The notes: generated from the letters alone by a model not told the origin. A DNA stretch of 15,940 nt from Chloroflexota bacterium (GCA_025355835.1 JANXYW010000148.1:1-15940); one strand, 5' to 3'; numbered from the stretch's first letter, positions 1 through 5,762 are shown. A program made the numbers and translations.

Positions 1-279
1 TCGCCGTCAGCGACACCGGCCGCCGGCGCCACAGCACCGCCCGCCGGCGCCACGGCGCCGCCCGCAACACCACAAGCAACGCCGCTTGCGTCGAAGACCG
101 TTGCGCCGGCCACGGGCGATGTCGCATCGCTGATCGCGCAGCTGTCGGATTCATACAGCCGCGCGCAGACGCTGCTGCGCAACGGCGACTTCGCGGGCTA
201 CGGTACGGAAATCGACCGGCAGAAGCAGTTGCTCGATCGCTTGCAGCAGCTGGTCGGGACGCCTGTCGCGCAGCCGTAG
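1..279 (+). CDS. UPF0182 family membrane protein, C-terminal end (partial)
   Basis: The frame is open from the first base and ends at TAG 277-279, giving the last 92 residues of a protein that begins outside the window. The first ~35 residues are an Ala/Pro/Thr linker built partly from a 21-bp near-tandem repeat (about 19-60). The last ~50 form an amphipathic helical segment with the pattern LIAQLSDSYSRAQ...LRNGDFAGYG...L..LQQL. UPF0182 (COG1615) proteins are large multi-pass membrane proteins of unknown function that typically end with such a helix (Y..A..ALR.GDWA.YG) after a low-complexity linker. The assignment rests on this tail only. No transmembrane part is visible. The stop lies 62 bp before the partial tRNA-Gly copy. 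Confidence 0.7.
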   Translation, partial: SPSATPAAGATAPPAGATAPPATPQATPLASKTVAPATGDVASLIAQLSDSYSRAQTLLRNGDFAGYGTEIDRQKQLLDRLQQLVGTPVAQP

Positions 280-292
280 CCATGCGCCGCCC

Positions 293-378
293 GCTCGCAA
301 CACGATCGCGCGTCCGCTAGAATCGACGCAAACTCCATCGAGCGGGAGTAGCTCAGCGGTAGAGCATCTGCTTCCCAA
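293..378 (+). repeat. Left copy of 86-bp direct repeat (promoter + 5' half of tRNA-Gly)
   Basis: This segment matches 2112-2197 at 85 of 86 positions; the single difference is A331 versus G2150. Weaker similarity (11 of 14) continues upstream to about 279. The identity stops abruptly at 378/379, which corresponds to the 3' edge of the tRNA anticodon loop. The segment includes a -10-like TAGAAT at 318-323. The two copies lie 1,819 bp apart in direct orientation and bracket a region of decayed genes, like the ends of an integrated element or a segmental duplication. Confidence 0.9.
342..378 (+). pseudogene. tRNA-Gly(CCC) 5'-half remnant
   Basis: The 37 bases are identical to the first half of the intact tRNA at 2161: acceptor 5' strand GCGGGAG, full D arm, anticodon 5' stem TCTGC and loop TTCCCAA. 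After base 378 the sequence changes to an unrelated one, so the anticodon 3' stem, T arm and acceptor 3' strand are missing. It cannot make a functional tRNA. Its upstream promoter-like sequence is intact, so a truncated transcript starting with a tRNA 5' half is possible. Confidence 0.88.
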
Positions 379-481
379 CTATCCCGGCCAAACCGCTGTG
401 CACTCGTAGCTACGGACAACGCGAACATGCGTTCAGTTATCGTCTGTTGACGTGCCGCGGACGCATCGGAAACGGTGCCGC
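379..481. other. Left junction of the putative relic island
   Basis: This stretch begins right after the tRNA break and runs to the stop codon of the minus-strand fragment at 482. I see no convincing gene, RNA or repeat in it. Confidence 0.4.
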
Positions 482-757
482 TCAGCAATATCCCGTCGTG
501 AACGAATAGCCGCGACTAGCGAGCCAAGTGCCGCCCAGTAGCGCATTCACGCGCCAAAAGTGGGTTGCGCCTCCCAGCAACCATGTCCACGTGAACTCGC
601 TCCTCCATGGCGCTTGCGGGCCCGCGCCGATAAAGGTTCTTGCCGCGAAACCGTTGTCGAAGATCGAGATGTCGATCCATTGCTCTTGGACAAGACTCTT
701 CTTCTTGTCCGTGGCCGCGCAACCTCCTTCGAAGCGGTGGTAGGTATCGAGGCGCAC
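482..757 (-). pseudogene. C-terminal fragment of a secreted Fn3-like beta-sandwich protein
   Basis: A GTG at 757 opens a 91-codon frame; the frame itself is open back to a TAG at 797-799. The C-terminal ~65 residues look like a real protein: WIDISIFDNGF, a hydrophobic FTWTWLLGGATHFWRVNAL stretch, and a terminal YSFTTGYC. This Trp/Tyr-rich pattern (W.D.S...G, TH.WRVNA, SFTT) is typical of fibronectin-III-like domains at the C-termini of secreted proteins in Chloroflexota-type genomes. The ~25 residues before it (Lys-rich) do not fit, and no signal peptide is present. I therefore read it as a 3' remnant of a longer gene rather than an intact gene. An AAGGAGG motif lies at 726-732 (minus strand) but is followed by no clear start in this frame. 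Confidence 0.4.
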
Positions 758-889
758 AGCGCTGGAAGCTTGGCAGCCGGGGTGCTGCCGGTGGCGCTAC
801 GTAAGATCACCGAGGGGGCATCATGCGTAAGATCGAGTTCGGCGCACCATCGGTTTCATCGTGCGCCCCTCCTAGAACACGAAGGGCTC

Positions 890-1300
890 TCACCGGTGAC
901 GCGGAGTCGGCGAAGGACGTACCGTAGGGGTCGGCCGCTCGGTCGGTATCGCCGTGATCGCGGGCAACGGGCGAATCGTCGGGGACGGGCGCACCGTGGG
1001 CGGCGGCGCTGCTCCACGTGTCATGTGCACCCCTGGCGTTGGCCTTGGCGTTGGCGGCGCGAGCGATGCTTGGGCGATAGGCGGCGCCGGTGGTGGTGTC
1101 TGTTGGCGCGCCCGTGCGGGGTCGATCGTCGGCAACACCAAGAATGCCGCGTCGCCCGATTGCGTGGTCGGCCCGCTGCCAAACACACCCGGCGCGAACA
1201 CCACCACGAGCACGAGAGAGAGCACGCTTCCGAAAGCGCCGAGCACAAGCCATCTTGCGCCGAACAGTATCGAGACGACGCGTCGAACAACCACTCGCAC
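890..1300 (-). CDS. Membrane-anchored proline/threonine-rich hypothetical protein
   Basis: The 136-residue frame starts at GTG 1300 with a purine-rich TAGGGGG just upstream. Residues ~8-42 form one long hydrophobic segment (LVLGAFGSVLSLVLVVVFAP) after a short Arg-rich N-terminus, as expected for a signal anchor with the rest outside the cell. From ~65 to the end the chain is low-complexity and Pro/Thr/Arg-rich, with imperfect repeats of the type RPTPTVRPSPT. Such linkers usually connect a membrane anchor to an extracellular domain; here the protein stops at the end of the linker. A beta-sandwich fragment lies downstream in the same frame (482-757), separated by stops at 890, 872 and 797. The gene may therefore be the broken front part of a larger surface protein. 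No function can be assigned. Confidence 0.5.
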   Translation of the reverse strand: MRVVVRRVVSILFGARWLVLGAFGSVLSLVLVVVFAPGVFGSGPTTQSGDAAFLVLPTIDPARARQQTPPPAPPIAQASLAPPTPRPTPGVHMTRGAAPPPTVRPSPTIRPLPAITAIPTERPTPTVRPSPTPRHR

Positions 1301-1319
1301 ACCCCCTACCCCGTCCTCA

Positions 1320-1541
1320 TCACAGGTCTAGAACGCCAGTGTACGGTTTGAAGGGCGGCTTTACCCAAACGATTTTGCCCGCCGTCAAGAACAGTCCCTC
1401 TTGTTGGAACACGGATGCGCCCTGGTGATCTGGACCTGAATTCGTCATCGTCATCGATACAGTGACGGGCGCCGTTCTTGCCACTGACACAGGCGGCGGT
1501 TCGTCTGGAGGTGGAGCGATTGTCCCCTGCCCGGAAGGGTG
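1320..1541 (-). pseudogene. C-terminal fragment of a probable secreted protein
   Basis: In the minus frame ending at TGA 1320-1322, about 74 codons are open (upstream stop at 1554-1556). The translation has a proline-rich start (IAPPPDEPPP), then a beta-rich part with VTVSMTMTNSGP, a hydrophobic GLFLTAGKIVWVKPPFKPYTG, and a short end. This reads like the C-terminus of an extracellular beta-sandwich domain. No credible start codon with a ribosome-binding site is present; a neighbouring frame carries LALNVPPAPFRAG just upstream, which suggests a frameshift near 1530-1545. The stop is 19 bp before the GTG of the Pro-rich membrane protein, so the two may once have been one transcription unit. I do not recognise the family. 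Confidence 0.3.
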
Positions 1542-1929
1542 CCGGTGGCACGTTCAGCGCCAGCACGCCGCCGGCGGGACAGGGCTGTCATCTGGACCAT
1601 CGACGGGTTTATTCGCATCTGGGATCTTCAAACGGGCGTGGCAATATTCGCGGCGCGCGGCGCGCGGCGACCTGTCAGCGACCGCCCCTACGTTCAACTG
1701 CTCCAACGACGAACTATTCTTCGAACAGGTGGTGGGTTCAGGCGTAACCCTAACCCTCGTGCGGCTATCGGATGGCTCCGTTGTTCAAACATGGCCACCC
1801 GTGAACGGGTGTCCGTGTCCATCTTCGACGCCACTGACCTTCAGTCATCCAGCGTGGACACTGAATGCCGCGCATCAAGGGGTTATCCATAAAATCGCCG
1901 CGCGATTTTACAGACGCCCTCCCCCTTGA
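1539..1929 (+). pseudogene. Frameshifted WD40/beta-propeller-like fragment
   Basis: Two frames each carry a propeller-like piece. From 1587 one frame reads VIWTIDGFIRIWDLQTG, an almost canonical WD40 blade end (DG.IRIWDL.TG). After about 1675 the frame shifted by one base reads ELFFEQVVGSGVTLTLVRLSDGSVVQTW and continues to TGA 1927-1929. The switch falls in the slippery GC-repeat GCGGCGCGCGGCGCGCGGCG at about 1650-1670, so a one-base gain or two-base loss there would explain it. No start with a ribosome-binding site is visible and only about two blades are present, far short of a closed propeller. I read it as a decayed fragment; a sequencing error in the GC-rich run is the alternative. Confidence 0.35.
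1890..1910. terminator. Perfect 9-bp hairpin (terminator-like)
   Basis: TAAAATCGC (1890-1898) pairs perfectly with GCGATTTTA (1902-1910) around a 3-base loop CGC. The A/T-rich outer arms can give a short T-run in either direction, so it could be a weak bidirectional terminator. It lies at the stop codon of the minus-strand fragment 1908-2102 and inside the tail of the plus-strand WD40-like fragment. Confidence 0.35.
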
Positions 1930-2102
1930 CGCGCTACTGGCCGGCACGTTCCCAAGAGGCTGATCAGCGTAACGAGGCGCCCTTCGGGATCGGCCACGAA
2001 CAAGAATCCCCAATCCTCGCATCGCCGACACGACAACACATGGCCGAGATGTGCGCGGAACGCGTAGCCCTGTGGTTCGACGCCGAAGCGACTGCTCGCC
2101 AC
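1908..2102 (-). pseudogene. Short conserved-looking ORF, probably a truncated gene
   Basis: This 64-codon frame starts at a GTG with no ribosome-binding site and ends in TAA. The translation contains a plausible folded stretch (GYAFRAHLGHVLS, CEDWGFLFVADPEGRLVTLIS) with a CRRC pair. I do not recognise the family. The start lies only 10 bp from the beginning of the right 86-bp repeat (2112), and the frame is closed inside the repeat at 2136-2138. This fits a gene whose 5' end was cut off when the repeat or island was formed. It could also be a chance frame. Confidence 0.28.
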
Positions 2103-2111
2103 GCGCCGGCG

Positions 2112-2197
2112 GCTCGCAACACGATCGCGCGTCCGCTAGAATCGACGCAGACTCCATCGAGCGGGAGTAGCTCAGCGGTAGAGCATCTGCTTCCCAA
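2112..2197 (+). repeat. Right copy of 86-bp direct repeat
   Basis: This is the partner of 293-378 (one mismatch). It begins at about the position expected for the -35 box of the tRNA promoter and ends at the 3' edge of the anticodon loop. The right copy thus supplies promoter and 5' half to the intact tRNA, while the 3' half (2198-2235) exists only once. If the repeat is an attachment core, the crossover point is the anticodon loop. Confidence 0.9.
2137..2142 (+). promoter_or_regulatory. -10 box of tRNA-Gly
   Basis: TAGAAT matches the TATAAT consensus at five of six positions and lies 18 bp before the mature tRNA 5' end. The position 17 bp upstream holds only a weak -35 (TCGCAA). The same box is kept at 318-323 in the left repeat. 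Confidence 0.5.
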
Positions 2198-2235
2198 GCA
2201 GAGGGTCGCGAGTTCGAACCTCGTCTCCCGCTCCA
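2161..2235 (+). tRNA. tRNA-Gly (anticodon CCC)
   Basis: A complete cloverleaf can be folded by eye. The acceptor GCGGGAG (2161-2167) pairs with CTCCCGC (2225-2231), and the D stem is GCTC/GAGC. The anticodon stem TCTGC/GCAGA encloses loop TTCCCAA with anticodon CCC at 2193-2195. The variable region is GGGTC. The T stem GCGAG/CTCGT encloses loop TTCGAAC. The discriminator is T2232 and CCA is encoded at 2233-2235. It decodes GGG glycine codons. Its 5' half and promoter are duplicated at 293-378, so the gene straddles the right end of the putative island. Confidence 0.97.
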
Positions 2236-2253
2236 ATCCCCACGCTTTATAAG

Positions 2254-2281
2254 GAAGCTCCGGACACTAGCCTGGAGCTTC
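2254..2281 (+). terminator. Hairpin downstream of tRNA-Gly
   Basis: GAAGCTCC (2254-2261) pairs perfectly with GGAGCTTC (2274-2281) around a 12-base loop, 19 bp after the tRNA. No T-tract follows (GTGTTGGG), so it is a probable but not canonical terminator or 3' processing structure. Confidence 0.45.
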
Positions 2282-2648
2282 GTGTTGGGCCGAGTTCGGC
2301 GAGGCCTGTGTCCGCGTTGGGCCGAAGGTCGCGGGCGACATCGTGAGGCGGGCGTGAGGCGAAGTCGGCGATCTGCCGATCGGTCCACCGCACCTCATCC
2401 GGCAGGGCAGTCATCGTTTGCCATCTGCCGTTGCTGTCTTTCCATGTCGGGACCGTCGGTCTGAAAACAGAGATCGACGCGGATGATGCCGTCATTCGCG
2501 CAGTGAACAAGTCGTGACGCACGCGTTTCCGCGCTGCTGTCTGTGGGTACACACGAATCCGAAGGCGCCGCTGTGGGCCTCGCAGATCATATGTGGCCTA
2601 TGGCTCCGCCTTGCGAGATCTACTGAGCCTTGATGCCTGTTGCGAATG
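2282..2648. other. 367 bp without a convincing gene
   Basis: A minus-strand frame (2552-2247, GTG start) is open for 101 codons and contains a soluble-looking MTALPDEVRWTDRQIADFASRP. It has no clear ribosome-binding site, no recognised family, and its end runs into the tRNA terminator hairpin. An overlapping frame also gives a short plausible peptide (GIIRVDLCFQTDGPDMERQQ). This may be further decayed coding sequence. I see no RNA gene, repeat or promoter I can support. Confidence 0.3.
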
Positions 2649-3050
2649 TCAGGAATCGTGCGACAAATGGTCTACCGGTTGTCCGCCGTTGTCGCTGCCA
2701 GCGTCGCCTCGGATAGCGGGACCAATCCACAGCGTCGACACCGTGAACATGACCGCAAAGATGGCCAGCGCGATACCCGGCGCGATCCACGTGCCGAATC
2801 GGCGCTTGAGCCGCAGCAGCATCGGCACGGTCAGCAGAAAGCCAATGGCGCCGAACAGCACGGTGCCGCCCGCGCCCGTCAGCAGCGCCGCCCCCGCGAT
2901 CGGCCCGACGTGATGCAGGACGTGGGGCGCGATACCGGCGACGGTGCCGATGGCGGCGGACAGGGCCGCCGTGATCCGCGCCAGCAGGCCGCGCCGTTCG
3001 CCGTCCCCGCTCGCGACCGCGGGAGCCGTGTGACTCGCACTCGCACTCAT
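2649..3050 (-). CDS. Small multi-pass membrane protein of the cupredoxin operon
   Basis: The protein has 133 residues and an ATG at 3050. After a ~20-residue polar N-terminus come about three hydrophobic segments (roughly 28-44, 50-78 and 88-112), with a basic RLKRRFG turn at 80-86 between the last two. A conserved-looking APHVLHHVGP (41-50) contains three histidines at the membrane boundary, a possible metal-binding site. The C-tail (113-133) is polar and contains two further histidines. The start is only 19 bp behind the stop of the cupredoxin gene, so the two are cotranscribed. Small three-helix proteins of this kind sit beside copper/mercury-type metal genes; I infer a role in metal or redox handling at the membrane, but the family has no established reaction that I can name. 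Confidence 0.7.
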   Translation of the reverse strand: MSASASHTAPAVASGDGERRGLLARITAALSAAIGTVAGIAPHVLHHVGPIAGAALLTGAGGTVLFGAIGFLLTVPMLLRLKRRFGTWIAPGIALAIFAVMFTVSTLWIGPAIRGDAGSDNGGQPVDHLSHDS

Positions 3051-3069
3051 TCAGCCCATACCTCCGCAG

Positions 3070-3507
3070 CTATCGGACTTGCAGACGAGCCACCATGCTC
3101 GGGTGCACGGTGCAGTAGTAGCTGTAGTCGCCCGCCTTGTCGAAGGTCAGGGTCTTGCTCTCGCCCTTGCTGAAAATACCGGTACCCCAAGATCCATCTT
3201 TCGCCGTCGCGTCATGGGGCGCGGCGTCGTAGTTCGTCCAGGTCACTTTGGCGCCGACCGGCACCTGGAGGTTTCCCGGGGTGAACGCGAAGTCACGGAT
3301 CGCCACGCTCTCCGTCGAGTTGCCCACCGACACCGGCGCGTTCGACGTGTTGGCGCCGCCGCCCATCATGTGGCCGCCCCCCATGCCCCAGCCTATGTCC
3401 CATCCGCCGCGCGCCATGGCGGAAAAGGCGACCGCGCTCATCACCACGACTCCGGTGACAAGCGCCACGAGCAAGAGGAATAGCGAGGACGAGCGCTTGA
3501 AGGTCAT
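3070..3507 (-). CDS. Exported cupredoxin (amicyanin/plastocyanin-like)
   Basis: The start is ATG 3507, preceded by GAAGGA at 9-10 bp; a longer open frame upstream belongs to no protein and is occupied by the small gene 3504-3665. The protein has 145 residues. Residues 9-31 form a signal peptide or membrane anchor (LFLLLVALVTGVVVMSAVAF). Residues 34-51 form a Gly/Met/His-rich linker (WGMGGGHMMGGG). Residues ~60-145 form the blue-copper fold. The type-1 copper ligands are all present: H98 in APHDA, then C132, H135 and M138 in YYCTVHPSM. The protein should therefore bind one copper ion outside the membrane and carry electrons or sequester copper. The start codon overlaps the stop of the upstream cysteine-rich gene (ATGA), indicating translational coupling. 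No partner oxidoreductase is encoded nearby. Confidence 0.92.
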   Translation of the reverse strand: MTFKRSSSLFLLLVALVTGVVVMSAVAFSAMARGGWDIGWGMGGGHMMGGGANTSNAPVSVGNSTESVAIRDFAFTPGNLQVPVGAKVTWTNYDAAPHDATAKDGSWGTGIFSKGESKTLTFDKAGDYSYYCTVHPSMVARLQVR

Positions 3508-3665
3508 TTCAACGATTCCTTCATCTGTCGGAGTTGCAGCGTCGCGACCAGGCAGGGTGCCCGGTTGCACGCGTCGCGCGCACTCATGGTGCGCGAGCGC
3601 GCGCACACTGCGCAGATCTCATGCGCTTGACGGTTCTTCTTGGTGATATTGCGTCGGCTGGTCAT
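3504..3665 (-). CDS. 53-aa four-cysteine protein, first gene of the cupredoxin operon
   Basis: This small gene has an ideal ribosome-binding site, AGGAGGT (3671-3677), five bases before ATG 3665. It ends at TGA 3504-3506, overlapping the cupredoxin ATG as ATGA. The product begins basic (MTSRRNITKKNRQAHE), then carries C18 and C21 as CAVC, followed by C33 and C38 in DACNRAPC, and ends with a short helical tail (LQLRQMKESLK). A CxxC-x11-C-x4-C spacing could bind zinc, copper or an iron-sulfur cluster. No signal peptide or membrane segment is present, so it should be cytoplasmic. I do not recognise a family. Coupling to the cupredoxin suggests a metal-sensing or metal-handling role. A short inverted repeat, CTACATCAGCGTAG (3676-3689), overlaps the edge of the ribosome-binding site and may be regulatory. 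Confidence 0.7.
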   Translation of the reverse strand: MTSRRNITKKNRQAHEICAVCARSRTMSARDACNRAPCLVATLQLRQMKESLK

Positions 3666-3799
3666 CGTGAACCTCCTACATCAGCGTAGTCAACCCGCGG
3701 CGCGGTCGAGAAGGGCCGTTCGGCCGTTCTTTTTCCGGCATGACACCGATCCTTGGCAGGTCACACGTGGTGCTGATGATGTCCTGGCGTCCGGGCGAT
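3666..3799. other. Intergenic region upstream of the cupredoxin operon
   Basis: It must hold the promoter of the minus-strand operon, but no consensus-like -35/-10 pair stands out. It contains the inverted repeat at 3676-3689 and a terminator-like hairpin at 3711-3734. No gene is supported on either strand. Confidence 0.4.
3711..3734 (+). terminator. GC hairpin followed by a T-run
   Basis: AAGGGCC (3711-3717) pairs with GGCCGTT (3722-3728), with one internal mismatch, around loop GTTC. CTTTTT follows. The orientation would stop plus-strand transcription, although no plus-strand gene ends just upstream; it may insulate against antisense transcription. Confidence 0.3.
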
Positions 3800-4135
3800 T
3801 CATTCGCCCCGCGCTGCGTCACGCTGTGCGTTGTTTGCCTGCCAGTCCTCTAGACGCATGACCACAAAGCGAAGCGGTTTTCTGCCGATGCGCGGCTGGT
3901 TCAGGACGAGGACCGGCACTTTGCCGGTTCTGATACAGGCATCGACACTCTGATCCATCGCCTTGCTCACGCGAGCCGGGATGGCCTTCATGGTCTTCGC
4001 CTCAATGCCGTACTGTGCCAGCTCCATGTCGCTTCGTCGCACGCCTATGTTGGCGACGAGCGATGCTCCGAGTGCCGTAGCGATGCTGCGCTCTTGATTC
4101 TTCCAGCGTCGATTTCCGCCGTTGCTTGCACTCAT
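3800..4135 (-). CDS. Minimal PD-(D/E)xK nuclease-like protein
   Basis: The protein has 111 residues, an ATG at 4135 and AAGAAGGG about 8 bp upstream. The N-terminal helix holds WKNQERSIATALG with E15, followed by D36 and the strand YGIEAK with E45 and K47. A helix (VSKAMDQSVDACIRTG, 57-71) and the strand PVLVLNQ (74-80) follow, and the protein ends VVMRLEDW (91-98). E15, D36 and E45-x-K47 fit the catalytic arrangement of small PD-(D/E)xK proteins related to phage Holliday-junction resolvase-like nucleases (compare the usual IEVKHRK segment). It should bind a divalent metal and cut DNA; whether it resolves junctions is unknown. It stands alone, 78 bp downstream of the next minus-strand gene, with no phage or repair partner nearby, so it may be a domesticated phage gene. 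Confidence 0.6.
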   Translation of the reverse strand: MSASNGGNRRWKNQERSIATALGASLVANIGVRRSDMELAQYGIEAKTMKAIPARVSKAMDQSVDACIRTGKVPVLVLNQPRIGRKPLRFVVMRLEDWQANNAQRDAARGE

Positions 4136-4213
4136 CCGGCTGCCCTTCTTTAGTTACCGCATCGCACTCGACACGCTACAGCTAGCCGACAATGCTGCGC
4201 CATCGTCACGCGG

Positions 4214-4852
4214 CTATGTGCGAGCTATCTGCCCCATGACGTCGGCGGCGCTCGCAGATGACGGCGCGGCGATCTCCGTAACGCGTTCGTCGATGTCGTC
4301 GTACTCCAGGCGCAGCGCGCGGCAGATCGTCGCGTGCATGCCGTAGGTGGCGATGGCGTACGTGAGTTCGAGAATCGCCTCGTCGGAGAGACGCTTCCGG
4401 AGGGCGGCGAACGTTGCGTCTTGCACCCGCCCGTCAGCGAGCGTCATCTCGTCGGCGTAGGCGAGAATCGCACGGTCGCCGGCGTCGAACACGGATGAGA
4501 CGGCCCAGGCCGGCAGCGCGGCCAGCTTCTCGTCGGGCACTCCGGCGTGGCGAGCGGCCTTGCAGTGCTGCGAGAAGACGAACTGGCTGCCTCGCGCGAA
4601 CCCAGCGCGCGTCAACGCCAGCTCCCGCTGGTACGGCGTCAACGCGCGCGAGGAGTTGTTGAGCAATGCGAAGCCCGCCTGCGCGTGCGCCAGGACGTCG
4701 GGCACGAGAGCAAAAACGGTCCACCAGTTACCGGGCGTGCCGGTGGCGGTGCCTGGCTCGGCAACCGGGTCGCGTTCGCCGAACAGCCGCGCATACATGG
4801 CCGCGACCGCGGGCGGCGCGCCGGCTCGTGAAACTTGGCGCAATCGTGGCAT
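4214..4852 (-). CDS. Carboxymuconolactone decarboxylase/AhpD-like family protein
   Basis: The chosen start is ATG 4852, preceded by AAGGAG seven bases upstream; an open frame extends further to 4978 but lacks family-like sequence. The protein has 212 residues and is all-helical. The family core spans ~45-180 with PYQRELALTRAGFARGSQFVFSQHCKAARHAGV (73-105). In this core H96, C97 and H102 fall at the usual active-site segment of CMD/AhpD-like proteins, although the CxxC of true AhpD is reduced to a single cysteine. The second half repeats the helical pattern (FDAGDRAILAYADEMT, LSDEAILELTYAIATYGM). Members act as decarboxylases or peroxide-linked reductases, and many are of unknown substrate. 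It is divergent from the VOC gene at 5026 across 173 bp, a pairing that could reflect shared control of aromatic or lactone catabolism. Confidence 0.85.
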   Translation of the reverse strand: MPRLRQVSRAGAPPAVAAMYARLFGERDPVAEPGTATGTPGNWWTVFALVPDVLAHAQAGFALLNNSSRALTPYQRELALTRAGFARGSQFVFSQHCKAARHAGVPDEKLAALPAWAVSSVFDAGDRAILAYADEMTLADGRVQDATFAALRKRLSDEAILELTYAIATYGMHATICRALRLEYDDIDERVTEIAAPSSASAADVMGQIART

Positions 4853-4957
4853 CGTTGGGCTCCTTCTTGCGGGCAACTTGACGAGATGGCGCGAGTGTAC
4901 AACGTGCGGAGGCCCGAGACGCGTAAGGGGCCGTTTCTTCACGCGCGGTGGTGTGGC

Positions 4958-4970
4958 ATCGTGATACGAT
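4958..4970. promoter_or_regulatory. Palindrome with extended -10 in the CMD/VOC divergent promoter
   Basis: ATCGT-GAT-ACGAT is a perfect 5-bp dyad around three bases. Its right half contains TACGAT (4965-4970) preceded by TG, an extended -10-like element for the VOC gene whose ATG is 56 bp downstream. A good -35 is not visible. The dyad could be an operator overlapping the promoter. Confidence 0.35.
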
Positions 4971-5025
4971 AGGCGCACAGGAAACGCGGCGCCACGAGTG
5001 GGTGCGCCAACCGCAGGAGGACAGC

Positions 5026-5616
5026 ATGTCGAAGCCCGACCTGACGAAGAAGACGAACAACGAGTTTCCGATTCGCGGCGTCAATCACCTGGCGCTCGTC
5101 TGCAAGGATATGCGGCGCACGGTCGATTTTTATTCCGGCCTGTTGGGAATGCCGCTGATCAAGACGATCGAGCTTCCAAACAACATGGGCCAGCACTTTT
5201 TCTTTGATATGGGCAATGGCGACTCACTCGCGTTCTTCTGGTTTCCCAACGCGCCCGATGCCGCGCCTGGCGTCGCTTCGCCGGCGCATATGCCCGGCAG
5301 CGGCGAGCTGGTCACGGCGCACGGCTCCATGAACCACATCGCCTTTGACATTCCTGAGGAGCATTTCGATGCGGCCGTTGCTAAGCTGCACGAGAAGGGC
5401 ATCGCGACATCGCCGGTGCTGAACCACGACGACAGCCCGGCGCAGATTGCGCGCGAGATGTACCCGGGCGTATTCGTGCGATCCATCTACTTCATGGATC
5501 CGGACGGCATTCTGCTTGAGTTCGCGTCGTGGACACGCGTGTTTAGCGAGTCCGACGTACGCCTTCGGCCGGCGACGGCGGCAGACGCCGAATCGCGCCT
5601 CGCTTCTGTACGGTAG
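5026..5616 (+). CDS. VOC family metalloenzyme (glyoxalase/extradiol dioxygenase-like)
   Basis: ATG 5026 has AGGAGG (5015-5020) five bases upstream, deciding against the longer frame from 4948. The protein has 196 residues and two beta-alpha-beta-beta-beta modules. Module one starts IRGVNHLALVCKDMRRTVDFYSGLLGMPL (16-44) with H21. Module two starts MNHIAFDIPEEHFD (102-115) with H104 and ends VRSIYFMDPDGILLEFASW (151-168) with E165. H21, H104 and E165 are the expected divalent-metal ligands. The best substrate guess is an activated carbonyl or ring compound, as for glyoxalase I or extradiol dioxygenases; the sequence does not decide which. It lies opposite the CMD-family gene and is followed by a 252-bp gap containing a terminator-like hairpin. 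Confidence 0.88.
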   Translation: MSKPDLTKKTNNEFPIRGVNHLALVCKDMRRTVDFYSGLLGMPLIKTIELPNNMGQHFFFDMGNGDSLAFFWFPNAPDAAPGVASPAHMPGSGELVTAHGSMNHIAFDIPEEHFDAAVAKLHEKGIATSPVLNHDDSPAQIAREMYPGVFVRSIYFMDPDGILLEFASWTRVFSESDVRLRPATAADAESRLASVR

Positions 5617-5762
5617 CGCCGGCGGCCGTAGAGGTCGCCGCTCGGGTGTTGATCCCGATGTGCGAGATGGGCACTTTGGGGTTGATACGTGAGCCTACAA
5701 CCAAGCCGGTACGCGGCGCCGTCCATACCAGTACACTGACCGCATAGCTTTACGAAGCATCG

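Noticed and set aside
807..1253. 148-codon minus-strand frame overlapping the Pro-rich protein
   Set aside because: It overlaps the better-supported frame 890-1300, lacks its hydrophobic anchor and has composition typical of a shifted frame.
560..1351. 263-codon open frame on the plus strand
   Set aside because: The translation is Arg/His/Ala-rich low complexity without fold-like pattern; it is the complement of the Pro/Thr-rich minus-strand frame and of GC-rich sequence.
2247..2552. 101-codon minus-strand frame
   Set aside because: Plausible in part but no ribosome-binding site or recognisable family, and it runs into the tRNA terminator hairpin; kept only as a note on the gap.
3507..3606. 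33-residue N-terminal extension of the cupredoxin
   Set aside because: The extension lacks family-like sequence and overlaps the 53-aa gene in another frame; the internal ATG has a ribosome-binding site and starts a clear signal peptide.
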